Under the pieces are notes generated by a model that saw only the letters and a program-made list of their open reading frames with translations, had not been told where the DNA came from and made no database searches. Below, in pieces: positions 48,668-58,827 of a DNA stretch of 64,000 bases; the stretch's first letter is position 1; each line of letters opens with the position of its first letter. The translations under genes were made by a program, and so were the position numbers. This stretch comes from Haliea sp. (GTDB lineage: Bacteria; Pseudomonadota; Gammaproteobacteria; Pseudomonadales; Halieaceae): positions 62,001 through 126,000 of the forward strand of contig JADJAL010000008.1 of the NCBI GenBank assembly GCA_016704305.1. Reading direction: 5' to 3'.

Positions 48668-49205
48668 ATGGCTTCTCTGCACGACCAACTTCTCCAATCC
48701 GGCCTCGTCGACAAGAAGAAAGCGAAACAACTGAAGCAGGAGCAGCGCAAGGAAGTTCGGGGCCGCCAGAAGGGGGCAGGTGCATACCGACGAAACTCGG
48801 GAAAAGGCCAGGCTCGCCCAGCAGGAAAAGGCGGAACGCGATCGCCTGCTTAACAAGGCGCAACAGGAGGAAGCCGAAAAAAAGGCGATAAAGGCGCAGA
48901 TTATCCAACTGATCACCCTGAACCGTGTGCAGCGCGAGCGCGGCGATGTGGCCTATCAGTTCGCGGATGGCACGCGAATCAAGAAAATATATGTAACGCA
49001 ACAGACCCACACCGATTTGATCAATGGGCGTTTGGCGATTGTCCGGTTGGACAATGACTTTGAGCTTGTGTCCGCAGTTACGGCGCAAAAGATCGCGCAG
49101 CGCGATCAACAGGTTGTCGTGGTGCTCAATCAGTACGAGCCTGCGGCAGCGGATGAGGATGATCCTTACGCGGCTTACCAGATTCCCGATGATTTGATGT
49201 GGTAG
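48668..49205 (+). CDS. DUF2058 family protein (YaiL-like), one frameshift
   Basis: The N-terminal part MASLHDQLLQSGLVDKKKAK is the characteristic DUF2058 start. An extra G in a GGGGG run near 48773 breaks the frame, and VHTDETREKARLAQQEKAERD continues in the next frame to the C-terminal YQIPDDLMW at 49205. The joined product is about 178 residues: a charged coiled-coil half and a globular half (VAYQFADGTRIKKIYVTQQT). The family is described as nucleoid- or polynucleotide-associated with unclear function. It stands alone, divergent from the phosphatase. Confidence 0.9.
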
Positions 49206-49291
49206 CTAGCGATAGGGTGCAGGGAGCTTTCCGGGGTATCATGCGTTTGAGCGCGATGGTGCGACGGTCATTGTGGATAAGGGGAGTGTAA

Positions 49292-50044
49292 ATGTTGCGA
49301 GGGATTGTCCTGTTGCTGGTGGCGATGATGTTTTGTGGCGGTGCGCAGGCTGAACAGGCATTTCGCCTGATGGCCAACACCTCGCCACCCTACGCGGACG
49401 CGCAACTCCCCAACCAGGGGTTGGCGCTGGAGTTGGTCAAGTCTGTCTTCGCGCAAACAGACTATGCGCCCGAGATTACCATTGAAAACTGGTCGCGGGC
49501 GCTGGAGGGCACGCAGGTGGATGTGTACGACGCGCTGGCAGCGGCGTGGTATTCCAAAGAGCGCGAAGAGGATTTGCTATTCAGCAAGCCGTATCTGCGC
49601 AGTGAGTTGCTCATCCTCAAACTGCGTTCCAATCAGGGGCGGTATACAAGCCTCGATCAGTTGGCGGGCAGCCGTCTTGGTGTCAGGACGGATTACGCCT
49701 ACGGGGTGGATTTCTCAGCTATCCCTAACCTGACGCTGGTGGAAGAGGATCAACTCGTACCGCTCCTGCTCAACCTGCTCAACGGCAAGGTGGACTTTGT
49801 GATTGCCGACCAGCGCTCGGCGGCCATGGAGTTGCACGAGTACTTCAAGGACAAAATTACGCAATTTGCCGTGGTGGATATCGCGTTGCCCCCGGTCGAG
49901 CGACACGTTGCCGCCAGTCGGGCCTGGCCAGAGGGCGAGAATATGATCGCCGAGTTCAATCGCGCTCTGGCAGCCAAGCAAAAAGATGGTTCACTGGAAG
50001 CCATTATCCGCAAGTGGGATGAGCGCTATGGCGGCGTGGAATAG
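49292..50044 (+). CDS. Periplasmic solute-binding protein (SBP_bac_3)
   Basis: This 250-residue protein has a clear signal peptide (MLRGIVLLLVAMMFCGGAQA, cleavage before EQAFR). The mature part has the extracellular solute-binding family 3 fold (LALELVKSVFAQTDYAPEIT, WSRALEGTQVDVYDALAAAW, LAGSRLGVRTDYAYG). No ABC permease or ATPase is adjacent, so it may be a sensor-type or orphan binding protein; the ligand is unknown, amino-acid-like by family. It is the last intact gene before the insertion-sequence region. Confidence 0.9.
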   Translation: MLRGIVLLLVAMMFCGGAQAEQAFRLMANTSPPYADAQLPNQGLALELVKSVFAQTDYAPEITIENWSRALEGTQVDVYDALAAAWYSKEREEDLLFSKPYLRSELLILKLRSNQGRYTSLDQLAGSRLGVRTDYAYGVDFSAIPNLTLVEEDQLVPLLLNLLNGKVDFVIADQRSAAMELHEYFKDKITQFAVVDIALPPVERHVAASRAWPEGENMIAEFNRALAAKQKDGSLEAIIRKWDERYGGVE

Positions 50045-50187
50045 TCTGCCGAGGTATTTCAAGTGCCCCAAGCAGTAATGTCCACTTCGTCCAATTCTAA
50101 AATATCCCCTTTTGATTTTTTGGGATACTCTGATTAATTCCCACATTCGCTCATAATAGGTACAGCCAACAACTCCGGTAAACATGC

Positions 50188-50735
50188 ATGCGCCAAGACT
50201 CCTTTTCTTATGCCGGATTTGAGAAGTACCGCAAGAAAACCCGCAAGGAATAGTTTCTGGAAGAGATGGAAACCATCATCCCCTGGCAGGAATTGTCCGA
50301 AGCCATTGAGCCGTTCTACCCCAAACCCGAAGGAGCCGGTCGCCGCCCCGTGGGTATCGAGCGCATGCTGCGCATTCACTTCATCCAGCACTGGTTCAAT
50401 TTGTCCGATCCGGCCGCCGAGGAAGCGCTCTACGACTCCCGTGCCCTGCGCCAGTTCGAATTGATGGGCAGGAGCCGGTACCGGATGAGACCACCATTTG
50501 CAAATTCCGCCACCTGATGGAGAAGCACAATCTGGGCGATCACCTGTTCCACCTGGTCAATCAGTACCTGAAGGAGAACGGGCTGAAGGTCTCCCGGGGC
50601 ACCATCGTCGACGCCAGCATCATCAGTGCACCGAGTTCGACCAAGAACAAGAAGAAGGAGCGCGACCCGGAGATGCACCAGACGCGCAAGAGCAACCAGT
50701 GGTACTTCGGCATGAAGGCCCACATCGGCGTAGAG
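50188..50735 (+). mobile_element. IS5 family transposase remnant, 3' truncated
   Basis: From the ATG at 50188 the frame reads MRQDSFSYAGFEKYRKKTRK, then a TAG at 50251-50253, then FLEEMETIIPWQELSEAIEP and RPVGIERMLRIHFIQHWFNL of the DUF772 region. A frame slip near 50477 leads to ETTICKFRHLMEKHNLGDHL, VDASIISAPSSTKNK and GMKAHIGVEN, after which homology ends. The C-terminal half of the DDE domain is missing. The break lies about 11 bases before the start of the next gene, so the insertion is a dead remnant. Confidence 0.85.
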
Positions 50736-50746
50736 AATATAGCATC

Positions 50747-52139
50747 ATGGACCGAACGCGCTACATGCTGATCATTCTGATTGTCAGCGCCGGTTTACTC
50801 TTCATCACCTTCTACCCTGGTGCGATGAGTATCGATTCCTACGAACAATTGCGACAGGCGCGCAGCGGCCAGTTTGGAGACTGGCACCCTCCGTTTATGG
50901 CCTGGGGTGGAGAGCATTCGATGCGATTCTACAAGGATCATTCTGATGCTTCTCGCACAACTCGGTCTGTATCTATTCTCACTGGCGGGCCATCGCGCGG
51001 GTGGCGCTACCGGGACCTGACTCCGTTCGTCTTGGCTTTGTGATCGCCTCGCTCTGGCTGGCACCGGTGTCGGGAATTATTGGTGTCGTCTGGAAGGACA
51101 TCTGGACTTCCTGTCTGCTGCTGCTCACTGGCGCCTGCTGTCTGGCAATCACTACGGCAACCGGCAGGGCGTGGCATTTGCGTTGCTTGGGCGCGGCCGC
51201 GCTTGCGTTCACTGCCGCTTTACTGTTTCGCCCCAATGCGGTTTTTGGTGGGCGTACCTTTTGCTCGCGTATCTATTGTGGATGACCCGCCCCGCTCCGC
51301 GCACGGTGCGCTGGGGAGTAAGCGTCCTTTTTGTGGGAGCGGCCGCCCTGGCCCTGCTTTGCTCGTGTCCAGCGGGCTGAATCGGGTCCTGACTGTGCAT
51401 CACCAGCATCCGCTGCAATCGATTCTGATATTTGATATCGCGGGGTGTCCACACTGTGGTGGCCGTGCAGACTTTCTCAATGATGCTAGCGAGTCAATAC
51501 CAGATGTTATGCGGCAACAAAGGTCGGTCGAATTGTCCGCACTGCAGGCCGCCTACTATCCCAGCACCTGGACACCGTTGGTCTTCGAGACCGATAGTCC
51601 CTTGGCCATTACCGATTCCGCGATTCAGGTCGAGCATCTGGCTGCGATATGGTCGGGCGCTGTGACCGCAGAGCCCAGTATATATCTTGAGCATCGCGCA
51701 CGCGTGTTTCGCGAAGTCATTGGCGCAACGGCCGCTCCTTTGTTTGCTCCGGTCTACTTCGGCATCCCGAGACTCGCCGGACTACCAGCAGGTCGCCCAG
51801 TTGTTCCCGACTATCGAACCATTGGAACTCTCACCCGTGCAGGCGCTCTTACGCAGCGCCTTTGAGCAATCCGCACGCAGCATTTTTTACCGACCGTATT
51901 TCTGGCTTTTGCTGAACGTGGCTCTTGTAATAACTTTCGCAATCATCAGCGGCGCGCAGTGCCGGACTGGTTGCGATAGGCAGCAGCGGACTCATGTACG
52001 AACTCGCGCCTTTTTCCTAGCGCCTTCGGCGGATTATCGTTATTCGCACTGGCTCGTGTTGTCGACCTGGGTGCTGGCGTTTGGACTAGGCAGTCAGTTC
52101 CTCCAGAAACGGAATTCACCTCAGCAAGCTAGTGTCTAA
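50747..52139 (+). pseudogene. Polytopic membrane protein (glycosyltransferase-like), several frameshifts
   Basis: It starts MDRTRYMLIILIVSAGLLFI (ATG 50747) with YPGAMSIDSYEQLRQA and GDWHPPFMAW, the DxxY/HPP pattern of some GT-C/PMT-like proteins. The frame then changes near 50900 and 51000, giving FVIASLWLAPVSGIIGVVWK and CLGAAALAFTAALLFRPNAV. It changes again near 51250 (YLLLAYLLWM), 51370 and later. The final piece QLFPTIEPLELSPVQALLRS through FYRPYFWLLLNVALVITFAI ends at 52139. At least five breaks over 1.4 kb exceed the density elsewhere, suggesting real decay between insertion elements. About 465 residues once joined. Confidence 0.7.
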
Positions 52140-52234
52140 CGTCCGTTTTGCTCTCGCATTGCGTTGATACTGGCTAACAGTTCCTTGGCACTGCAAGGTT
52201 CGTCGTATTGTCGTTCAGTTACATCGGCTTCTAG
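52136..52234 (-). pseudogene. Possible 3' remnant of a gene cut by IS701 insertion
   Basis: On the minus strand the 33 codons next to the IS701 end read EADVTERQYDEPCSAKELLA followed by SINAMREQNGR and a stop. The composition resembles the C-terminus of a small cytosolic protein such as an antitoxin, but nothing more can be said. It ends exactly at the CTAG target of the insertion. Its stop overlaps the stop of the convergent membrane protein pseudogene. Confidence 0.3.
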
Positions 52235-52861
52235 CATTACTGTGTTATAAAATAAGATATTATGGCGACACTTCAAGTAGTTTGTGAGGCTGGCCATGAG
52301 TGTGATTCTGGAACAGCCTAGCTCGAACGCTACTGCGATGGGATTGTGAGCACCTTGTTGCACGCCGACCGCGAACAACCAGGCGATGGTATATCAAGGG
52401 TTTGATGCTGCCGGGGAGCGCAAGAGCGTGGAGCCTATGGCGGCACGGGTAGCGCCGGAGCAGGTGTACTCGGCGCACCAGTCCAGGCATCGCCTGTTGG
52501 CCCGCGCGCCATGGAGCGACGAAGCGATGCTGTCAGCGGTGGCCAGACGGGTACTGCCGGAGCTGATTGCGCCGGACGACGACGCGGTGCATTGATTCTG
52601 ACGACTACCGGGTTTCCGAAGAGCGGAAACACTCGGTAGGCGTGGCGCGACAGTACTGCGGCCAGACGGGTGAAACAGGACAACTGTCGGGTGACCGTAT
52701 CACTGTCGATCGCCACCGGAGCGCGGCAGCCTGCCGATCGGTTATGAGTTGTACTTGCCACGGGAATGGGCAGACGATGAGGCGCGCCGGAGCAAGGCGG
52801 GCGTGCCGGACGAGGTGGAGTTCAAGACCAAGCCTGCGCTGGCGATGAAGCAGATTGAAGC
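52235..52861 (+). mobile_element. IS701 family element, truncated copy
   Basis: This copy begins directly after CTAG (52231-52234) with ATTACTGTGTTATAAAA, the same terminus as the complete copy at 59931-61389. It carries about the first 620 bp of the element in the opposite orientation to that copy. Transposase pieces are readable in shifting frames (YQGFDAAGERKSVEPMAARV; VARQYCGQTG). It ends abruptly at 52861, where an IS66-like end begins, so an IS66 insertion or deletion removed the remainder. Confidence 0.88.
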
Positions 52862-52881
52862 GTAACCGGCCAAAGTAGCCG

Positions 52882-53446
52882 TTATTGATCCGCCATCGCC
52901 AAGTCTGATTTCATGGGATTATCGGCGAACTTTTCCTTCCACACACGCGGGGTCAATTCGATCACTTTGCTCGCTGGATGCACGTTGATGCGCTGCACAT
53001 CGATCAGATACGTGTAGGGATTAACACCCGCAGCCGGCAGGTTGCCAGCAGGCTCTGGATGAACCCGATGCGCTCGGCACCGATCTCCGTCCAGGCGAAC
53101 AGGTAGTTTTTCTTGCCCATGGGAATGGGGCGCAAGCCCCGCTCCAAATGGTTGGTGTCATTCGGCACATTCGGGTCAGCCAGGAACGCCTGTAAGCTGC
53201 CCTGACGGCTCATCGCGTATTTCAGCGCCTTGCTCACCGGACTGGTGGGCAACAGGTCAGCCGGTGGCACTGCCGGTCGCACCAGGCCAGAAGGCCTGGA
53301 CACCGGTTCGCTGTGTTGCATCCGGTAGTCCCGCTTTCTCCTCGCCGCCCAGTTCCCGCTCTCGCAGATTTCCCCTCATGGCGATAGAGGACCCCGATCA
53401 GGCCAGGGCCTCAGCGCTCGCCGCCGGGTCACGGTCCCGCGCCTGC
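52882..53446 (-). pseudogene. IS66 transposase TnpC, C-terminal part
   Basis: Pieces in different frames read MQHSEPV, then SKALKYAMSRQGSLQAFLAD, PNDTNHLERGLRPIPMGKKN and FAWTEIGAERIGFIQSLLAT, which is the conserved IS66 C-terminal catalytic region with DxNHLER-type Glu. Past a frame break near 53030 the end reads GVNPYTYLIDVLQRINVHP and stops at 52882. Upstream it joins the tnpA fusion at 53447-53758. Not functional as sequenced. Confidence 0.85.
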
Positions 53447-53758
53447 TCAAAATATCGGCGGCAATGGGCCCAGCATTGCGCGTGGATGATGAGTTTTGCC
53501 CTTGGCATAGGCGGCATAGGCCTCATACCCGCCACTCAGCAGGGTGCCTTGGAATTCGCCGAGGAAGGTAGTGACATGCCGGTGTTCCCGGGATGGGGCA
53601 TAGCGGAACATCTGGTTAAGATTAAGGCCGTGGCGCAGCGCCACTTCGGCGATGGAGGTATTGGGCTGCCGGCATTCATCGACCACACGTTGCTTGAATG
53701 CGGGTGAGTGGCGACGCCGACGCTTGATGACCTTTGGGAGAGACGCTTCGTTATCCAT
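53447..53758 (-). pseudogene. IS66 TnpA-TnpC deletion fusion
   Basis: The first ~50 residues (IKRRRRHSPAFKQRVVDECR, then SIAEVALRHGLNLNQMFRY) are the helix-turn-helix TnpA/IS911-type accessory protein of IS66 elements. From about residue 62 the sequence becomes GEFQGTLLSGGYEAYAAYAK and THHPRAMLGPLPPIF, which belongs to the TnpC DDE domain. The joint shows an internal deletion that removed tnpB and much of tnpC in frame. A strong hairpin lies just upstream, at 53762-53790. Confidence 0.8.
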
Positions 53759-53761
53759 ATC

Positions 53762-53790
53762 AGGTGCCCACCTAAGTTAAGTGGGCACCT
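53762..53790. promoter_or_regulatory. Hairpin in the IS66 leader upstream of tnpA
   Basis: AGGTGCCCAC (53762-53771) and GTGGGCACCT (53781-53790) are perfect 10-bp inverted repeats with a 9-base loop. They end 3 bases before the tnpA ATG (minus strand), so the hairpin would occlude translation or block read-through. A related but imperfect copy lies at 53966-53992. Confidence 0.7.
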
Positions 53791-53839
53791 ACATTAGCGG
53801 CAAGAACTGAGAAAAAAAGATGGGTTTACCGGACGGTTA

Positions 53840-54043
53840 CGATGCTGGCAACCCTGGATGAGAAGGACACAGCACTGAATGAGACGAATGCAGCTCTGAA
53901 CCCTCATTGAGAACCTGGAAAGCACCGGTCAAGGTGTGATGGCGGGACGGCTACATCCATAATAGATACCCACTTAACTTAGGTGGGCACCTACGTTAGC
54001 GGCTTCAGATGCGAAGGGAAGATGGGTTTGCCGGACGCTTACA
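53840..54043. repeat. Second IS66 end plus unidentified spacer
   Basis: Bases 53966-54042 repeat, with mismatches, the IS66 end at 53763-53839, including GGTGGGCACCTACGTTAGCG and the terminal GATGGGTTTGCCGGACGCTT. They therefore mark the end of a second, otherwise lost IS66 copy in the same orientation. The spacer 53840-53965 encodes a short plus-strand coiled-coil-like piece (TLDEKDTALNETNAALN) before a TGA; I cannot place it. Confidence 0.7.
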
Positions 54044-55230
54044 CTACAGCCACTCTCTGGCGATTCTCGGGTGGCCAAAATCACGTAGTAATATTTCTCT
54101 GGCGCGAGACTTACTAAAATATCGCGCGAGATATTCCGCGTAATGATCAAGCTTTCGCAATCTCGCACTGCAACCGTGCTCTATCTCTATCAACTCTTGC
54201 GCAAAGTCTGCTGGTGTTTCCTTGATATTGAATACAATGTTGGGCTCAGCAAATCCCTCTGCTCCGATGGCTGTGGTAACCAGTGGCACACCATGCTGCA
54301 TGGCCTCAAAATCTTCCCCTTCACACCTGCACCAAATCGCAGGGGAACGGCTACCATTCTGGTCTGGCGGTACCGCTCTGCCAATTCGTCATCACTCAAA
54401 TACCCGTGTACAATCACATGCTTACCAGCCAAGGCCTTAACCGAATCTGGCGTATTAGAACCAACCACATTTAGCTTAATATCTGGGCATGCCGCAACAA
54501 CCAATGGCAGTATCTCCTTTACAAACCAACAAACCGCATCTATGTTTGGCGAATGGTTAAACCCAGCCACAAAAAGAATGTCGACACGGTCCTGCCAGCT
54601 ATAGGGTTCTACCTCTGACCGCTCCATCACATACAGAGGTATGGCGGAAACATCGACCGCAGGAGCAATCTCAGCAACCCTTTCCACTTCAATCAGTGAT
54701 GGGAAATAAACTTTGTCAAAACTCTCAAAGATGGCCAGCTCACGCTGTTTCCACTTTTCAGATTGGTCCCTGTGCTTTTGGTTACCAGTAAACAGATATT
54801 CTCTTTCCATCCGCATGAAATGTAGGTCATGGCCAAAGTAGATCATTTTGGGTCTGGGGTTCACATTTCTGAGGTAGCTCAAAAATTGTTCCGCTACGTG
54901 GGGGCGATGCACGTATATTACATCGATGCATTTAGCATTTTCCTGTAACCAAGTCGGAAAATTGCGAGCCACTTTTTCACCCACCAACACCTCAACCCCC
55001 ATGGATTGCAGCTCCTTGGTGTACGGCTGATGTGGGAAGAAATTTGCGCCGACGAACTTCACGTTGTAGCCCATCTCCACCATCAACTGTAAGTAAAGCC
55101 AAGTTGACCGTGAACCAGCATCCTTATCATACGAAGGCACGTAATGATCAATTATCAACACGGTGCGATGATTACGACTTCTATCCTTGGCCAGGAATAA
55201 CCACTGAGCATTGGGAAAGTTTTCGAGCAC
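54044..55230 (-). pseudogene. GT4-type glycosyltransferase module, frameshifted
   Basis: The N-terminal half begins TVLIIDHYVPSYDKDAGSRS and includes VDVIYVHRPHVAEQFLSY-type segments. The C-terminal Rossmann domain has ILFVAGFNHSPNIDAVCWFV, LNVVGSNTPDSVKALAGKHV, HGYLSDDELAERYRQTRM and VPLRFGAGVKGKI, typical of GT4 enzymes. A missing T near 54306 breaks the frame just before FEAMQHGVPLVTTAIGAEGF, which continues to the stop at 54044. Upstream, the same frame runs into the GT2 module except for a TAG at 55240-55242, so the two are probably one polypeptide in the intact gene. Confidence 0.85.
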
Positions 55231-55239
55231 TAAAGTTGT

Positions 55240-55983
55240 CTATTTTTTCAGGAATTTCTCTTTATTTATTAGCTGGTGCTTCTTTATGCCACTACTTAGA
55301 TCGGTCCCGTTGGATACACCTTCATAGTGATAAATTCTGGATTTAGGTTGATATAGCACTTTATAACCGGCAGCACGTACTTTAAAACACAGATCGGTAT
55401 CTTCGTAGTAAGCGGGAGCATAGCGCTGGTCAAAACCATCTACCTCATCCCACAATGCACGACGGATGAGAAGGCAAGCTCCAGATATATAATCGACTTC
55501 CTTCAGGTAGTTATACTCAGGTCCACTAGGATCATCCATGCGACCAAAGTTCCAACCAGAAGCATCATCCCAAATAATTCCGCCGGCTTCCTGCAACTGT
55601 CCGTTGCCAAACAGCAGCATGGGCCCAACGATGCCCGCGCTCGGATCCGCATCCAGAGTATCTACCAGATGGGATAACCAATCTTGCGTAAACGCGGTGT
55701 CGTTATTGAGAAACAGTAGGTACTCGCTACGCGTATGACAGACACTATTACAACAATTAATAACATAACCTTTATTTTCATCAGCCCTAACGATTTCTAT
55801 GCCCTTAATTCGCTCGGTAATTGTGCTGGTTAGATCACTCGATGCATCATCGGCAAGAATCAATTCATAATCCACACCTGCGGTGGTACTGAGTAATGAC
55901 TGCAGACAAAATACCGTCATGCGATATTCGTTTGTATACCGGTATCACAATAGAGACACGTGGCTGTTCTGACTTAGGAAAGC
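55240..55983 (-). pseudogene. GT2-type glycosyltransferase module
   Basis: PRVSIVIP opens the family 2 domain but lies between two compensating indels (near 55975 and 55937). From TVFCLQSLLSTTAGVDYELI on, the frame is clean: ILADDASSDLTS with the first Asp motif, NNDTAFTQDWLSHLV with the DxD-like motif, and GACLLIRRALWDEVDGFDQR with the acceptor-side ED of AYYEDTDLCFKVRAAGYKVL. It ends KFLKK followed by TAG, after which the same frame continues as LVLENFPNAQWLFLAKDR of the GT4 module. The stop is therefore probably a TGG-to-TAG change. Confidence 0.85.
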
Positions 55984-57707
55984 AAACTCAAGGCTGTCCA
56001 GCGGCGGCTCTAGCTCTGGTTTGAACTCAGGTATCACAAAGCCATCAATTTTTGGAAATCGTTGTTGTATCCATACTTCTAAATCGATTCGGCTGGTACC
56101 AAAGAAAACGGAGACTGCTCGTTTAAATCGCGGCCAGCTTGCACTCCGAATCGTTGACATAGGATTGCGAACCATATAGGCCAAAATTTTAAAGACAAGG
56201 TCCGTGCGGGATTGTCGAGAGAGCAAAGAAGTGCGGGGTGTATTCGCTCACATGTTTTTGGGCGCCAATAAGAATAGTCTCACAATAAGTTTCTGAACGA
56301 GGTCTCAGAGTGGCCAGCTTATAGAGCATTGCTATCAAAGCAGTGAGCTTGCCAAGCGGTGTTTTTCTATAGGCTAGCAGTTTAAGGTAGACCGTATTCA
56401 GGATGCTGAACAGGTAATCGGACTTCGCCGCCAGTTGACGCTCAGTTTCCAAGCATTCGGCTAGTTTTTTGTCGCGGAGGCTTAACTCCTGCCTGGTGGT
56501 CTCCTCGGCGTGACAGGTATCGGCAAGTTCACGTCCAGCTGCCAACAAAGCCTCCCCCAATTGACTCACTGTCTCCATGTTTTCTGCCAGTTTTTTGTCA
56601 CGAAGGCGCAGCTCCTGTCCGGCGGCTTCCTGGGCTCTAAGGCTTTCGGCAAGTTCACGTACGACCGCCTCCATTTTCGCCTCCTTGCGCTCCAGCTCTC
56701 TAAGGCTTTCGGCAAGTTCACGTACGACCGCCTCCATTTTCGCCTCCTTGCGCTCCAGCTCTTTATTTTTGTAAGCCAGATTATCGTGTAAGGAAGTCTG
56801 CGCGGCATTAAAATGTTGTCGTGCCTGATCTCGCTCAGATGTTACTATCCCCAATGCCGCACGAAGTTCTGACACATCAGCCAGTGCGTCAAATGCCTGA
56901 CCAAATCCCCGCACCCGCTGCGCGAGGTTCGGGCTCTGAGCGGGTAGCCGTTTCGGTAGCTGGTCGCTCTCACAGGCCTGCAGGAGTACTTGGTGCAGCC
57001 GGCTTTGGTGCACGGTCAATCGGCTTTCATCCACCTGCTCTGCTCGCGAGTGATCAAGCTGCTGATCGTAATCAGCCCCCGCATCAACCAAATCTATGGG
57101 AACGCCGATGGCACCGAGCCGTTTGCTCAACTCTTCCCAAGCGCTTCTTTGCTCATAAGAAAACGCCTCATAGTGAATCAGTGTTCCACCTTCAGCCTGC
57201 ATTATCTGCATGGCTTGGCGATTATAGAGTTCCCACAAATCCAATCCGTACTCCAACGGGAAACCATGACGTGCCCTCAGTGAGGCTGCTACTGGTAAGG
57301 GTGCACGATATACAAATAATTTGGCCGCCGTTTTAAGCGCTGACGCCCAGGCGGGCCAGGCGAAAATCAACCTTGGATCCTTGAGTAACCAGGGACTTCG
57401 GGAACTCAGGCTTTCAATCAACTGCCTGATTTCAGCCACCTCTTGTTTCGCCACGGGCGCGGGCTGAAACCAACTCGAATTGACTGCTGACAGCAACTTT
57501 TCATTGAGTTCGACTACGTCGAGGCGCTCCCAGAATCCTCGAGGGTTATCAACACCAGCGGATAATAGTTCATCTTGGATGCCGGCGTACAATCCACAGC
57601 GAACCAATGCACCAGAAATCAGAGGTACCGGATCGATGCATGCCCAGGATGACCAGGTTTTTTCGTTCTTGTGTGAAAGTAACTGCTCTGTAGTTATCTT
57701 TATTCAA
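55984..57707 (-). pseudogene. Sulfotransferase-like domain with coiled-coil, start of a multidomain glycan enzyme
   Basis: The P-loop-like NLVILGMHRSGTS (about 57640-57680), a sulfotransferase 5'-phosphosulfate site, is in one frame. An indel near 57632 leads to ISGALVRCGLYAGIQDELLS and then WLLKDPRLIFAWPAWASALK. A long coiled-coil follows (residues ~285-420), containing an exact 21-residue duplication. A second slip near 56215 continues as LVFKILAYMVRNPMSTIRSA towards the GT2 module. A TTG at 57707 is the best start. Together with the GT2 and GT4 modules this would be a ~1,200-residue enzyme, probably for surface polysaccharide sulfation and glycosylation. Confidence 0.75.
56635..56760 (-). 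repeat. Exact 63-bp tandem duplication in coiled-coil
   Basis: Bases 56635-56697 and 56698-56760 are identical. The unit encodes 21 residues (ERKEAKMEAVVRELAESLR plus two), three heptads, so the coiled-coil register is preserved. The absence of any substitution indicates a recent event or an assembly artefact. Confidence 0.95.
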
Positions 57708-57971
57708 GGATTTTTTAATACTGTGTTACTTAAGTTTAATAGGCTCATCGCGGTGGACTGTAGGTAAATTCGGCTGCTGTGAATGCTATTGGCAGCGCCG
57801 CATGTCGGTTTTGAACGGCATTGGACGTAAGTGATTATGCCACGGTGGGTCATGGCCAAGTCAACCCAAATTTTGTCCCATATTAAATTAGTTTGAAGCT
57901 GGTGCTAGCAGCCTGTGGGACAGTATCTTCCAATCCGGACATGAGCCTGAAGGCGTCGGTGAATGAATCCT
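57708..57971. other. Intergenic, no gene recognised
   Basis: I see no supported gene in these 264 bases. TTGTCCCA near 57882 and TGGGACAG near 57917 form an inverted pair that may belong to the end of the adjacent rve-type element. The sequence is AT-richer than the surrounding chromosome. Confidence 0.5.
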
Positions 57972-58827
57972 TTAGGCGGCGGGTTTTCGGGATCGATTAA
58001 TCTGTTGAAATAGTTTGTCACTGGCGGTGTTTAATCGTCGGGCCGCTTCATTGTCGCTGCATTGCATGGCGATGTCATCCAGTTGCTTGAGGGTGATCCC
58101 CGGCTTCAGATATCGACTGCCATCCCGCAGGGATTTGAGCTTGTCATACGGGATCATCAGGTTGGTATAGGGGTAGCGTTTCCTGTGCTTGCCCTTGGCA
58201 TTGATGATCTCTTTGGGAAGAAACAGGGGCGGTGGAAGTTCAGGTAAGGCGACAGCACATTCACGGTGAAGGCGTTGACCTGCTGGGCAAAGTGTCCAGG
58301 GATATGTTCGTAACCCAGGTGTTTTCGCCCGGTGGAGCCGTTCTTGCTCTCCACCAGCGCGTTGTCGTTGGTTTGGCGGGATCGGGATTTAGTGAACTCT
58401 ATTCGCAGTTTCTCCAGCAGGTCGGCGACCCGGTGGTTGATATATTCCGAGCCGTTGTCAGTATGGAAGTTGTGGATGACGAAGGGGAAGGCTTCGAGCA
58501 TCTGTTCTAGGGCCGGGAGCAGGTAACGTTCGCTGATACGCTCCACGCAGACGATGACCTGCATCTGGGTAGCCTCGTCGACGGCGTTAATGTGGTACAG
58601 CCCTTTGATGCCGTCCAGATCGCCTGGTGGACGCTATCCACGCGCAGGAAGCCGGGACGACCGTCAGGGAAGGGTTTGCGGCGCTCGCCAATCCTGACCG
58701 GGCGCGGGCGCGCTCTGTCTATATGACGACGACGGCGCTGATAGCCGGTGGAGTGGCGCAGGTTGTACAGGTGGCCGTTGGAGATACGGTGTTGATTACC
58801 GCCTAAAACTGACCCAGTCAACAGCAA
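57972..58827 (-). mobile_element. Integrase-core (rve) transposase remnant, N-terminally truncated
   Basis: On the minus strand the pieces read RIGERRKPFPDGRPGFLRVD, then MQVIVCVERISERYLLPALE, HTDNGSEYINHRVADLLEKL and TNDNALVESKNGS, which contain Asp and Glu of the rve DDE site. MIPYDKLKSLRDGSRYLKPG and the C-terminal end at 57972 follow. Frame breaks lie near 58590 and 58205. The N-terminal helix-turn-helix part is missing where the IS5-type element begins at about 58810. The IS family is uncertain (IS481-like or ISNCY). Confidence 0.8.

Larger units (their letters stand above)
52862..53839 (-). mobile_element. IS66 family element remnant
   Basis: The right boundary is the IS66-type terminal sequence GATGGGTTTACCGGACGGTT followed by AC, ending at 53839. 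The left boundary is GTAACCGGCCAAAGTAGCC from 52862. Inside, read on the minus strand, are the start of the accessory protein TnpA and the C-terminal part of the DDE transposase TnpC. The middle (rest of tnpA, all of tnpB, most of tnpC) is deleted. The element abuts the truncated IS701 copy. No clear 8-bp target duplication was found. Confidence 0.85.
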
